From the NCBI GenBank assembly GCA_020744225.1, contig JAGMWG010000010.1:434001-498000 (forward strand): a DNA stretch of 64,000 nt. Direction: 5' to 3'. Both the position numbers and the translations under genes were made by a program. This document shows, in pieces, positions 34,533 to 47,677 of this stretch. Below the pieces are notes generated by a model that saw only the letters and a list, made by a program, of their open reading frames with translations, did not search any database and was not told the origin of the DNA. Each line of letters opens with the position of its first letter. The stretch's first letter is position 1. Origin of the DNA: Paraphoma chrysanthemicola. Taxonomy: Eukaryota; Ascomycota; Dothideomycetes; Pleosporales; Phaeosphaeriaceae.

Positions 34533-35545
34533 CTACCACTTCAGCCGATCAAACAGATTCGCTCCCTTGATCTCCCGCTTCCTGCTACCTCCTGGCAGCG
34601 CACTTGTGCAATCAACCAGCCCCGCACCATCGACACCCAGCATACTCATCTTCGTCATCGCGCTCACAAACGCCAGATCCCATGCGCCCTTGCTCAGCGC
34701 AAATGTGCTGAACGGGATGGCTGTGATTGGGTTTTGAGCGACGTTCTTGTCGGCTTCAAGCGTGAATGGTGCTTTTCCGGACTTGGCTTCTTGGTAGAAT
34801 TTGTTGTCCCACTTACCGACGGTGGAGTCGAGAGATGCTCCGGCTTTAGCAGGATCGACACCGCGTTGTTTGGCGGTTGTGTGCGCACCGATCAAAGCGG
34901 CGAGGTCGATCGGGGAGAAGCCTTTTGACGCTGTGAAGCTTGTTAGTAAACTGATCCTACGTCTGGAAATGACTGGAGCATACCGAAAAGCTTGACTAGA
35001 TCACCGCCGGCCATGTTATGAGCTGGGAGTACACCCAAAGCATTTGCGTTGCTGCTATCTTTACGGCCAACTTTGACCGGCACGGTGGGACCGCCGGGAC
35101 ATGTCTTGATCGCGTGTGCAGCAGCGAATTGGATGAGGTCGGCCATACCGACTTTCTTCTCGTTGGCAAGGTTGCCTAGATTGCCGCATAGTCGCTCCAG
35201 GCCTCTGTTCTCAGGGTTGGCGCATTCATTGGCAAGGATCAAGGATCCGTCGCATGCGCCGTTGAAGCAGTCGTGGAATGCTCCTCGAATAGCAGCACGA
35301 GCTGCATCTGTACATTCGCCATTGGCCAGAAATTGCGCCGTGAGGGTAGTTGAGATTTCGCCCCAGACCGGCGGGCAGGTGTTGCTGTTACTGTTCTTGC
35401 CGATCATGCCGCTCAACCAACTCGTGACGGTCCCAACCGTCCGCTTGGTGCTCATGACTGCAGATCGAGCTTCATTGGCAATGTCGAATGCCTCGACTGT
35501 GTTGGATGCCACCAAGGCAGTGACGAAGAAAGGTGAAATATACAT
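34533..35545 (-). CDS. Secreted class II-like haem peroxidase
   Basis: Predicted extracellular haem peroxidase using H2O2 to oxidise a reducing substrate. Two exons (35545-34984 and 34930-34533, intron 53 bases) give 319 residues with a signal peptide (MYISPFFVTALVASNTVEA). The distal site reads AAIRGAFHDCFNG, with R87 and H91; the proximal site reads LAALIGAHTT, with H204. Several paired cysteines (TCPPVW, GECTD, HDCFNGACDG, CGNLG, TCPGG, VDCTSA) fit the class II disulphide pattern. LPAHNMAGGDLVKLF and GMADLIQFAAAHAIK are typical. Whether it has the Mn(II) site or the surface tryptophan of ligninolytic members was not resolved. It is convergent with acetolactate decarboxylase, and no functional link is evident. 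Confidence 0.92.
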
Positions 35546-38500
35546 TATGGATAAAATGTGAGATAGGATCCTACTGGGGAACGAGAGACAGGTAGGATGT
35601 CAGGGTATAGTGGTAAGCGAATGGCACCGACCCGATGATAACGACAAAGCAGGAATGTTCCATCTTCTTATACCATCTGATCAACATCAGTGAACGAACG
35701 AGAATAGAAACCGAGCCTAAGAGTCGGTATCCACTGATGGCGCTGCGCCATCGTGCTACCCCTTGACCCGAACACCGATACCAAGCCTGGACGCCGAAGA
35801 TGCCTGGTATACACATTATAGACCACTAGACTGTTTGGTGTTGAGATGGTGAGGGGATTGGCCGGGCTTAGACGGGAGCACGGATCTGTGCCAAGGGTGA
35901 CCGACAGATAAGCGCCACTTAGTCGCATGGCAGAGTACTACGACGCCGATCATTCTGCGCAGGTCTACTCAAGCTGGTGACAGTCGCCTCATGGGGAGAC
36001 AGCTGTACTACCAAGATTATTGAAACCTGCAGACCAAGTGGCTAGCCTTTGGTGGCGTACTTGCTGCAGGACTTACTCGACAAAGCAAGCGAGCTGCAAT
36101 GCAGGGCACCACATCATCTGCGCTGCAATGGCATGGTCATTTGGCTCTTTTCCTGTAAATCCGCTTTGAGTGTTTTCTGGTGATCTTGTAGTTAGCACGA
36201 CCGCATTGAGTAATATTTCGCCTGAGTCGAAACAAAAGTTGCTAATTAGGGCGGTGGACCGGATGTTTCAATACTTTTCGAGGTGGTAGGTTGAACTTCG
36301 AAACGACGATCGCCGGCCCCGCGGTATCGCTCACGAGCGCCATGCGTTTGAGGCGCTGGCAAGCTTTCGCGAATGCAGGGTTGGCCAGATATGGCCTCGA
36401 AGTGCCGACTGCAGAGTAAGTGAGCTCGGTAGAGCTCTGCAGAGCCTCTCCTGACAGATGCTGCGGACTGAACTGGCGCAATGTCATTTCCTTCCCAGTG
36501 GGTAAATGCTTGCCACAACCCGCTTCATTGATGTGACGGCAAAGACGCGAAGCACAATAATAGTAATGTTAAAGGCTGGAGGCATTGAGAATGTCCGAAG
36601 CCAAGTGTTGCTGGAGCGGGATGTGTTGTTTCCAAGAGACTTCAGCTCAGTCATGGGCGGGTGGGATGCCAGCTGAGCGGACTCAAGTCAGTGCGCGATT
36701 GTTCCTGACAGACGTCCCTTGACAGCATCATCCTATCAATGATCGTGGATTTGATGGAGCACCTTTCTAGGTGATGCGATGGCGTTGAGGTGGTACGGAG
36801 TCCTGGAGGGGACCCGGATCTTGGGACGCTTGGACCGCCTTGGCGCAGAATATCCTTTAGCGAAAAGCTTCTTCGCCCATTCATCCTCCTGCAATTACTC
36901 ACCACGTATCAAGGCAAAAGTCGCAAACTAGCGATAAGAGGAGCTACCCCGTTCCCCAACACTAAAACCCGTGGAGCCGGCTGTCCTGGAGTGTGGTCAA
37001 ACCTTCAGCATCGAAATACGGAGTTACGACGTGCACATGTGCGCAACCTTACCCGTTCAGGCCCCGACGACATTCATCCGTCCCGCAGAAACAAGGCCAA
37101 TCTTCTGTGTATCGAGTGAGGCCATTTGTGGTCAGCGGATATAATGACTGCGCGACGTCTCCGGGATTTAGTCGAATGACTTTCCTTACAGTGTGCTGGT
37201 ACAGCTACATGAAGGAGCTCTACGGCGGGTGGCACGTTCGTCCACTTCTTGTACGGACTGTAACGAGAAAGTATGCGTGATGAGTCGATTTCAGAGACTC
37301 TTGCCTGGATCTTCGCGATGATTCCGTTTTACCATCTTTAAGCTGACATAGCGGCGGTATGAATTGACCAAGGACTGGACTACTTACAACACAAGAGTGG
37401 TAAGAGAATTTCTGGTTTAGAGGAGGTCGTACGGCACCCTCAACGTGCCTCTCGCGGCAGTCATGCACGAGAGGCTGGAAAAGTCAGTGAGTGTATCCAT
37501 CCAGGTGTCCAAAATCGACCGCAACACATTGTCGTTCTCGAGCATCATGCGGAGAGCTTGTCTTTGCAAGTTGGTCCCAAGTTACATAATTTTGGCGCCT
37601 CGGCTTTGAACCAGAGCATTCGCTAATCTCCTGGAGCTATGCACGACTCAAATGTTGTTCGAGCTGGCCGATATATCGTCGCCGTCATACTTGGAAACGT
37701 CAGAATTCAGGAGGAGACAAAAGCCACTGCTAACCGAGATGTACTTGCTCGATACAATTGCCTCGCTACAGTTCTCCTTGACGCCGATGCGGAGATCGCG
37801 CGCAAATTATCCGCTGAACGTGTAATGACCCTCGGGAGGAAGCTGTTTTCGTGCACTTCACGCTGAGTAGGCTTTCTGTCTTGATTGTAGGCATCGAGGC
37901 TACATCTACCAACCTGGAAGGCCTTCGGTCCAAGTCAGGTATGCGGCTAGAGAAAGGTGAATCTGGATGTTGCGATCTCCTTCTGGAGCTTGCTGTGATG
38001 TAGAAGGCAGGGTAAAAGCTGAGTAGGCCGAGTCTGGGTTTTCCAAGCACGGTAGCAGCGAAGAGACCAAGTCAATGGGTTAGGCCGACGTTTTTAAGAT
38101 GTATCCGTCACAAGATAATCGTTCGCGACCTGCCACACATAGCACCGGCCCATATTAGACAACGACCATCGAACTTATTTTGACGCGCTTGGGCATGCCG
38201 ACGGCCAACTATACAATTACCACTGAATGGAAGGCGGATCTTCGTAGTTGCAGTGAGGACGTGCCCAGGTGTTGTACAGTATAACAGCTTACGCCGCTAG
38301 AACAGTCCGTGGAGTCACCGAACGCTCAAGATCATCAACATCCCTTGCAAAGCCCCGGCTGGCGGCTTTATTCGATGCTTTTAACCGGCCTCGGCGTCAT
38401 CGACAGCACATTCTCCTTTATCGACCCAAGACAACGCGCATAACACTGGGAATCGATGCTGAGAGGCTGGTGAATCTGTTTGTCAAGCATCAAGGGTGTG

Positions 38501-39993
38501 CTAGAGCTCTCTGATGAACTGCGACTGAAGATGCTTACCTCATGTCCAAAAATTGAGGCCGGTCAAGGACCCGTCAAGTCATCCCCTTGAAGCAAGACCC
38601 AGAGCGTACATAGTACAATGACTGCTCTCCACTTTGCCACTTCATTGGTCGTTTTTAAGGTATAATATATCGCCCGGCACGGAGCGGCGCTGGCGAGCGA
38701 AATCTACAACAGTGCCCGCATCCCTGCTCAACTATGGTTTGCCATTCAATATTTGATGCTGCGGAACCTGGCTCACCAGCTCTCTGGATGACAGTCGAGA
38801 TCGTCATCTAAAGACAACTGCTCTTGGTACCTGTTTCCTTAAAGTTCGATCTAGATCATGGATGTAGCCGCTGCGCAAGCCCCAACCGCTGGATCACGAC
38901 GACTTTCTAAAAACCTTGAAGCCCCCTGCCATGATTCGCTGCTACGACAGCAATATTGGATGTTGCAGATTCCAAAGGTATTAATCATCTCAAAAAACCT
39001 GTTTGCACGTATGCAGGATGTGATGCAGGTAGCGAGCAGCGGTCCTGGCGAGGTTCAAAGCTCTCATATGTCCTACCTAAGTGATATTTAAACTCGATTG
39101 TTGCAACCCTAGGGGCTCAGCTCCTAGTCCAGTATCTCCGCCGTCAAATCCATACCCCCCTAACTAGCTTTAGTTGCGGAACGAATCTCGATGATGCCCG
39201 ACGGTATGGGGGCTGGGAATAACAACAAGTTTTCAGGCGCCTAGGCGTGCGGACCAACTCGAACAGTTGAACTAAGCTCCAGTATTCGGGCCGTTACCAT
39301 CGTGGGGCCTGGCAAGCCGGCCATCGCGATAAGGTCGTCATGCAAGTGTTCAAACTCTAAAACAGGCCCCGGGGCAAGCAAATTGTCGTGCGTCGTTCTG
39401 GCTCCTGCGCAAACTTTCGCGAACGAACGAAATACACCTCGACTAAGAGATGCGAGTCATTGCAATCAGGCGCACATCATGTTCGTATATGCAATTGCGT
39501 GTCGTATCGCCTCGTGGCTGATCTGGATCGCGTAGTACACGATTCAGTCGCTCAGGGGCCCTGTCCCAAGTCCGTGCGCTTGTTCGGAACGTACGTAAAC
39601 TTGCCGTGGGCGGTACGTAGCGAAATAAGTGGGGTCAATGGTGACCCCTCACGCCATGAAGGCGAATTCGGCAAGACACGACCGATGGAGAACTACTAAA
39701 AAGAGTTTCGATACCACGGGAATATGTGGAGGCTAGCAGGTTGGTGCGCGGCCCCAGCTTTCAGGCTCCTTGCTGGGCTCGGAATCAAAGCCGGATGTGC
39801 AGAGCTACCTGAACCTTCCGATTTCCTGGGAACAGCGGCACGTTGGGCTCGTGAACGTGGACGATCCACTGGCTCACGGAGTCGGAGTGATCTGCAATGA
39901 TAAGGAAGGCAAGGCGAAAGTAGTGACGTCGACATCAGGTTAAAGTGGTGGAGGAAGTGCTTCTTCATTTCCTTTTCGCAATGCTATCTCGAT
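35546..39993. other. Gene desert, about 4.4 kb
   Basis: No ORF longer than about 110 codons and no recognisable domain on either strand. ORFs at 36790-37119, 37639-37866, 38269-38514 and 39302-39699 look random. I saw no terminal inverted repeats or transposase remnants, but old mutated elements cannot be excluded by eye. Confidence 0.5.
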
Positions 39994-41579
39994 CTAGTGT
40001 TTCGCATATGGCGTTGGGAAGGCTGTGCTCGCGACCAGATCCTTCTGACTCTCGCTGTCGCTGCTCTGCCCGTTTTCTTCGAAGTGCTGTTCAAAGTGCT
40101 GAGTGACGTAGATGCTCTTTCCAAGGGAGTCTTGACCCGATTTTGAGGAATAAGCATTTGTGTTGGTCGACTTCGTGGCCAACTCCATATCGTCGTCGTC
40201 GGCAGCGCGTGTTGCTTTGCTTCCCAGACCGTAGTGATTGTTGCCCATAACTCCACTGAGTGGGTTGCCATAGCCTCGGCTGCTGTTGCGACTCGAGAAT
40301 TTGGGTATGATCTTGACGATGAGGGGCTTCAGTGCGGGTAGTGATGCACATACAATGCCCAAGTTGAGCTCGATGGAGGACCAGTATGCTCCAGCGGCCG
40401 CGTAGTACATCCGGTCTTGTGGATTGTTGGAGACCACCACAAGCGAGTTCAGTCTCAGAATGGAAACCACGCAAACGAACCAACCAATGGTCAGAATGCC
40501 GACAAGAGCAACCTTTTGCCGCTTCGGAACCTGTAAGCCCCATATCGGCTGGACGGGAAGGACCGCTACCATAATATCTGTGGAGATGTTGATGGCAGCG
40601 TTAGTGTACCAGAGCCTATTGTGTTGTCAGTACTGTTCTACTAGATGAGGAGTGCAACGAGGACAGTGCGACGTGATGTGTCGGCTAGGCTAGAGTGACG
40701 ATGCCCAGGTGTCCTCAGTTCCCGAAACCACGTTCGTGTAACAATCACCGCCAGCAAACAACAGCGTCTTGCTCAGCAGGTGTGGAATGGGTCACATCTC
40801 CTTGCTGTGCCCAAAGGATATTGCACTTACGTCTCGTCTTTAATGCACCTCGCCGTTGCCTTCTCCAGAATGCGCCAATACGCCGACGCAGGCACACAGG
40901 TGAACACGGACGTGAAGAGAGTTGTGAAGCCCTGTGAACAGAACGATCAGTGTATGCCATCACTCGCATCTTGGCCGCAAGACATACCCAGGCAACGCAG
41001 ATGCCCATTGCAATCCGTAAGGGCAGTCGCATCTCGCGGAGAGTGAAGATTCGCTGGTATTGGAGGATGATGGAGACCTTGATGAAGGTGAGGGAAAAGT
41101 TGTATGTTATAATACTCAAGAAGAGATACTGCGAGACGTTAGTGATCGCTTTCACAGCGAATGTCAAGCCTCCACATACTCTTAAGATCGTCTCCACGCC
41201 TTCTGGAAAAGGTATCAAGATTGTATGTCTTCCCATTCCGGCCTTGGCCTCTGTTACTCATCAGCCTGGGCTTCATGTGCTGATGCCTGAGGTCTTACCA
41301 AGAACCTGTAGAATGCTCGTTGCCAGAGTGAAGACCTATGATATCGGAATCAGCACAGCCAGCTATCGAGCGAATCGAATGGTAACACACCGTCGCAATC
41401 ACAATCGTATAATCTTCCCATCCAACAGCTTGATACCTCAACCGAGTGAACATCCGGAGAACCACGGAGACAAGTGCAAGCACCGTGAATGCGATAACAA
41501 TGTTGATCAGAAGCTGGCTCTGAGAATCATTCGTCAAAGCCGCCAATTGTTCGGGCGACAAGTTGTCCGTGGCCGACAT
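39994..41579 (-). CDS. Rhodopsin-domain seven-TM membrane protein (Pth11-like)
   Basis: Predicted plasma-membrane protein of the fungal rhodopsin-domain family (Pth11/SAT5-like); family functions are mostly unknown. Six exons (41579-41391, 41335-41299, 41250-41180, 41128-40988, 40931-40831, 40615-39994) give 386 residues. Exon 2 has only 37 bases. TM1 is LLINIVIAFTVLALVSVVLRM, followed by the family's RLRYQAVGWEDYTIV loop. YLFLSIITYNFSLTFIKVSIILQYQRIF, then FTTLFTSVFTCVPASAYWRI, then NAAINISTDIMVAVLPVQPIW and YWSSIELNLGIVCASLPALKPL match the typical order of helices. The tail of about 110 residues is Ser/Asp-rich and hydrophilic. The length is within the family's usual range. No clear start codon competitor was found. 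Confidence 0.87.
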
Positions 41580-44500
41580 GACGAAGGTAGAAGCGGCGAT
41601 GTAGTTGTTGTGATCCGTAGAATGTCTGATAGCTGGAAGTTGATAACATCGAGGTTACAGGAAGGGTCCAGCTTGCGCAGGGTTGCGGGTACCGTACTTA
41701 AACTAAGCCTTGTCACTTCTCGAAGGTGTTGATGGGTCTGGCGAAGCAGCCATAAGACCTACGAACGCCCTCGGCTGATGTACCTGACATTCTTTTGGGT
41801 GGCCTGAAACTTTAATGATATTAGCGAGCTGTATTTCCTGGGTCTCTCGCTGTCTGGAGATCCGGGGGGAAGTGGGTGCGCCATGACATTGGCTAGCCTG
41901 TGTGGAACTCTTGCGCAAGGGCCCAATCAGAGGGAACTGACCCGCTCAGCAACGAAATGGCGCATTCATGCGGGTGATATGGGGGTCCGACCATACCGGG
42001 GTCCCTCTCAAAAGCCCAGTGGCGACACGTAGAATGAGAACGTTTCCGCTTTGGAGTAAGGCAAATGTAGGTAGTGCTTAGCAGCCGCATCCACGACGAG
42101 GCGCCTTTCTCAGTCAGGGGTCTACGGATGTTGTGAGCGACCCATGGCATCTCACGGAGGTGTCGTTACCAGGACCAGGATAAATTTGACACATGCTGCG
42201 CAGAATCTTCGGTAAGTGCACCGAGGATGCCGAACGTGGATAGTTTGATCTCTTGAATGCGCAGGTGGTCGGTGGCGTCCCTGCTGTACCGAATCGATGT
42301 GAGCCAGCGCAGCGGCAACCACAAGCCAATTCACCCCGCCGCACATCAGGTAGAATAGTGGTCACTTTGTGCAGCACTATGATAGAGCGAAAACAGCTTG
42401 TCAACCTTGGAACACAAAGCCAGATTGCGTGTTCGTGGTTCGATTTCGCTTGGGGATCGTCGCCCCCGTGTGTTTGACAGCCAGGGATTGTTGCGCGATC
42501 ATGCCTGTCATGTCTACCTACATCCTTGTCTGCAACGACTGTGACATGACGCTATTGCAATGGAGTAATGTGCGACGTAGATACTTTGTGGAACAGGAAA
42601 CAGGAACGTCCATGATACACTGACGGAACAGAAATACTGTACAAATGTACAGCGTCCCCGGGTGACTTGCCCTAGCGAAAGGGTCAACTCGGTCCAAGCT
42701 CGTCATTATGCCGCCCCTGTTCAACAAATTATGACTCCACCAGCGGTGCATCACAAACAAAACTCCGCACAGGGAATCAACACAGCGAGTCTACACTGGC
42801 TTAAGCAAACTTTTATGACATGTATATCTGTTGATATCGAGCATATCAGGAATTTTCTGTTCTGCTTCTCTACATGTTCCATTGAATGTATCACGGACGT
42901 GACTCGCAATCGAGGATCCTGTCTTTCAAAACCTAGCGCTCGCCATGCGGACTAAGATCTCACTTGGTCAATCGGAACTTACTACCCTGCCTCCGCGCGC
43001 TCTCTTCCTAGCGCTGGTGCACGGCTAAGTTTGAGATTGATATATTCATGGTTGCCATTCCGTAGTTCAGGCACGTCAGATCGCTCGAACAGGAGTTGCG
43101 TCCTGCTTGTCCAGTTCGAATACAGCGGCGTTATGGAGCTCTTTTGGGAGGCGGTCCATACCTCTGCTTCTCGTGTGGCACGTGTGCGTGAACCATATAC
43201 AGTGGCATATAAGGTTACACAGTAAGGCAGATCTGCAGTGGCTGCTGTCGTCAAAAACGACTTTAGCTGTATCAAAGAATGCTGGCGTTACGATCGCAAG
43301 CCATCCACAGATGCACAGTGGCCCAGGCTTTCGACTGCGATCATCTTACCTGGGTCATGCTACAGAGTACCAGATATCGATACCGCGCTTTGTGGTCGAG
43401 TCGATCTTGATTAGAAAAATTGCACGACAAGGTCGCCCTAGATATTGCGCATCCAGGTAGATGTATAGTCTGTTTCCCAACTCACTCTTCTCTTCCTCCT
43501 AAGTGGCCTCGCTTCATATTTCATTCTAGTGCCATGGTAGGCGTGGTACTACCCACAACATGGCGGCTCGCCGGAGGACCGGACGTAACCTTATCGTGGC
43601 CCGTCAGTCCAGGAGCTAGACTGCGGGCAGCGAGTGTTGAGGCGAGCTCGCGGGATCGGCTCCCTCGCCTAACAAGCATTAGCTAAACTCGATGTCCGTG
43701 CAATGTCAGCTCGCCGCTCGCATGATTTAGTGCACGGGGAGACAGTCGTCATGTGAAGCCCCTGCTTCCCACGTGGTGAATCGACTTCGGAGGAAAAGGC
43801 CACCGGAAAGTCACACTGGGATGCCCTTGGTTGTCATACAAGCCTTGGGTGTTGCCCATCATGATGCGACCTTGCAGCAATGTAAGCCGCCGTTTCTCAT
43901 CATGATTAGTATGGCGACAGCTGTCGCTGATTACCAATGAGCGCCTCATTGAATGCGGGGTGCAGGCGATGTTCAAGACCACCTGTTCCGAGGGGTTTCG
44001 TACCGTGGTTGAAAAAGGCCCAGCGCGAACCCTTTCTTGGCAACCTCGGGAGAGCTTCGGGTTGTTCCGCATCCTGCTCCTCCAAGGTCACCTTCCACTT
44101 TCATGCAGCGCGGAATTGGGTATCCAGCAGAGGGATGTCGCTGTCCTCTTTTGTCGTCCCTTGACCACGTTTTTAACCTTATCGGGGGTAAGGTATATTC
44201 GTCTTGACTCACCTGTCAACTCACGAACAGCTACACGTCGTTCAAACTTTCCAACATATTGCATATGAGGTGTCGAAGTCATAGCATGTACTATTGGTCC
44301 ATGGAATGCGCCATTCTGACTCTTCGAGAAGGCACGACTAACTTTTGGCGGCGACAGCTAGGAAGGTTCGCAAACCTCGTGAAGCAGTTCTACTACCACC
44401 AACAGCCATTGCAGGTTCTACATGCCACCGAAACACTCCGTACACACCTCGCATGGATCGAGGATCGAAGGCTTTCGATGCGACAGTCTACCTCAGCATA

Positions 44501-45016
44501 CGCGTCAGCGAAACGACTCTCCACAACGGATCGAGCGGCAGTATCGTTGCACTGATCACGCACAACGCGATGGAAGGCGTGGCCAAGATCGTTTCAGCTA
44601 TCGCATTGCTTAGAAGAGAATAGCAGCGATTTTATTCAATTATGCTTCGCTATAGGTACAACTTGCCGACGATATGGATATCACAAGAAGGCGACCAGTC
44701 AGATCGATAGACTCTTCCCGATTTTCGCTATTAGTACTGTTTTTGGTCACCTTCAACACTGCAACATCATACGATGTCGGCGAACTCCACTCGCTCCTGT
44801 GCGTGTCGTAGGATGCCGAGGCGCTGGATCTGAAATGTACGATGTTGCAGATTCAGACACGTTCGGCATTCCTTCCTGAGTCGCAACCGCCAGAAACGTC
44901 GACGAAATCGAGCTGGATTGGGATCAAACGTCCGTACCTTCAACATGATTCGCAGGGGACGTGGAATCCTCGGACAATTCTCCACTTCAGCCAAGCAATG
45001 CTCTCCACCTTGCATG
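41580..45016. other. Gene desert, about 3.4 kb
   Basis: The stretch lies between the two rhodopsin-domain genes. ORFs (for example 43107-43460, 43960-44268, 44259-44555) overlap on both strands and show no known motifs. No repeats were noticed. Confidence 0.5.
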
Positions 45017-46186
45017 TTACTTGCCAAGCGACTGCACGGGATTGACCTCCCAATTGCTCGGTGCACGGCACCACTTCACAATCGTGCTTCTCCTACTTTG
45101 CCTGCTCTCATCGCTGTTCAGCCTTGAACCGACCGGCCTGGCCGTGGTATCCTCTTGTGCCTTGTTCAAATGCGCCTCGACATCGAGGCTAATCGCACTA
45201 CTCCGGAACACACCAGTTGACCGCGTTTCACCTGAGACGAATTTTGACAGTGTCGTTGACAAGCCGGGAAATGCGTGGACGAGTAGCGTCTTGATACTAG
45301 GCGCGCACGCGACGACAATGGCGAGATGGTTCTCGACGACACCCCAAGTCATGATGATGGCGAACTTATAGGTGAAATTCGGGCTTTTGATCTGCGAGTA
45401 CACCGCATGAACTCTTGCACCACTTGCTGCCAAAACTAACCATCCCAATGCGAACAGAGCATTGAGACAGATCTTCTGCACTTTCTGGAGCTGCATGTTC
45501 CACGTGAACACTAGTGGCATAGCGTACAGTACCACGTCTGTTGCGATCATGAAGCTCGAGTTGAATAGGTGGAACTCCATGATGTGAATGCAATGGCCTG
45601 GTACGGATGAATCCCACATAGCACGAATGGGCCAGCATTGGAAGATGCTGGTGAAGATACATGTCAGTCCAAAAGCAACAGCGACGCCGTGCATGAAGTA
45701 GATGCTGAATCGAGGCCAGCCATCGATGGTCAAGCCGTAGTAAAAAAGTAGTAATGAATGTTTGACAGCCCAGTTGCATGCGAAGTAGAAGACGCCGGAT
45801 GACATCACGAGCTATCATTCCTCTTAGCGTATGTAGTGATTTGAGGAGCGGTTGGCACGACGCACCTTGAGAATTGGCATCATGTTTGCTAAAGGGACTT
45901 CGTTTTGTGGTAATCCGACTCCATAATGTGCTGACCAGATCAAAAGGCTCGAAGCGATGCAAGCGCACACCGCAGCCACGGCGATGAAACCTGCAAAATG
46001 GGTCAGCATACCCAACCACTTTCGAGATCTTCCGTCTCGGAATAGAATAAGAAAGAATGTACCATCATTCCACCCGAACGAGCGAACAAGAAAAACACTC
46101 CTGCCAAGTCGACAACACACTGCGATTGTACTGAGCGCAATAAGTGTCGCGTTGACACCAATAAAAGTTGGTCTGAGATCTGGCAT
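45017..46186 (-). CDS. Rhodopsin-domain seven-TM membrane protein (Pth11-like), second copy
   Basis: Three exons (46186-46063, 45990-45866, 45811-45017) give 347 residues. I chose the ATG at 46186 (MPDLRPTFIGVNATLIALS); an upstream ATG at 46255 would add a polar stretch. TM1 is VNATLIALSTIAVCCRLGRS, then the loop LVRSFGWND that occupies the place of the family's G-W-(E/D)-D. Other helices include FYFACNWAVKHSLLLFYYGL, GVAVAFGLTCIFTSIFQCW, SSFMIATDVVLYAMPLVF, CLNALFALGWLVLAASGARV and WGVVENHLAIVVACAPSIKT. The family-typical WPIRAMWDSSVPGHCI follows the third of these. The cytosolic tail is hydrophilic (DTTARPVGSRLNS). It is distinct in sequence from the copy 3.4 kb away, so this is not a fresh duplication. 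Confidence 0.85.
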
Positions 46187-47677
46187 GGCGAAGGTGGTCG
46201 ATCGATTCACGATGACAACACCCCAAGATCGAAAATACTTCGTATTAAGGCTCACACATCCACCTTTCTACGTGCCTCGTCTCAGTCACCCTGCCCACTT
46301 TCCTAGTTGTCCTTATCCAGGTGGCCGCCGCATGCCGCATTTCTCAGGCACTCCTGCAAGCCTCAAAGTCACGGAAGTATAGGCGGATACGACAGGAATT
46401 TGGACAGTAGCGAATAAGATCGAGAATTTGTCAGGGTCGATAGGTGGGGAATGTTAATGTGCTGCTTACTCCTCCGGTCTTTGTAAGCTATCGCGCGGTC
46501 GCCTTGCAGAGTGTAATACGCAGCCCGGATGAGTAAGCGATATCTTCATGTACACTCGCCCCAAATTAATCCGCCAGTGCTAGATGAGAGCTTCATCTGC
46601 CTCGCGATCTTGGAGGATGAATTGCAGCAAAAGATGGACAGCATGATATACAAGAGGGGTTCAGAATCAGATCAGAGATTTCCCACCAGGGACTCGCAAA
46701 CCAAGTATTTCATCAGAATTGCGATACCTGTACAAGCAAAGGCCTGCGAGACCGTTATTTCCGAGGATGTCGGTGTTATCAAAGGCTGCATATGGCAAGA
46801 TCGACGGACAGCTCGTATTCGAATCCTCTTAGCAAGGACTCGCACGTGTGCTTGCTTCGGACGAACGAAGCTATAATGTCTGATTGCATCGTTGCGCCGT
46901 CGCGTATGGAGAGAATCGGCGAAATGTCAGCCTTTGGCAGCCCATAGCATTATTCCTGTGTATTGTGTCAGTATGAGATGCTACATCTCATCCACGCCAA
47001 CGCACCTCTCCTCGTCCAATTGACACTATCTCCATAACCACCGCTATCTCAGTACCATTGGCGTTTTCCACGTCCACACCGTCCTTTCGAGAAGCGTAAC
47101 CGCACGCACCAGCCCTGCATGGCGACAATGACAGAACGATGCGTCCTCGCGTCTAGCGCCTGGGTAGTCGAGTACTGAAGCTGTTCGGCTATTGCACGGG
47201 CAAAGTCCGATTTGTCGGGTGGAGTACGGGGCCATGACTGAGCAACTGGGTCAAATCAATGCTATGTTGTGGATGAGTGTGTTTACATTCAGCTTTGGAA
47301 GAGGCTTGTTGAGGGGAAGGGCTGCTGTGTAACGGTGGCGGGGTGAGTTGAGTATCACAGAACATGCGTGGTGCACCCAATGATCATAGTCTTACCTGAG
47401 ATGGTGCGACTCTTGATGAGCGTGGGGTTGTGAGCAGAACAGCAAGGATTTGGCTGCTTTGGGCGTGGACAGTCAGTAGATGCTTCCTGTACGTCTGAAG
47501 GAACAGGGCATGCAGACTTCTAGATGCGGCTTCTACTGCTTATTCGGTTCTGTCCTGACAGACCACAAGTTACTTCTCACGAGAGATGGAACGTCGATAG
47601 AATGATGAAGTTCTTCCAGTCACCTCAATGTGTTGTGATAAGAACAATAAAATTGTGATGCACTACTTCCCGCTTCA
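46187..47677. other. Gene-free stretch, about 1.5 kb
   Basis: ORF 46529-46876 (+, 115 codons) is the best candidate but has no recognisable motif. Other ORFs are shorter. It lies between the 5' end of the rhodopsin-domain gene and the 3' end of the NmrA-like gene. Confidence 0.5.

Noticed and set aside
46529..46876. 115-codon ORF on the plus strand
   Set aside because: No homology I can recognise; could be a short real gene but evidence is only the open frame.
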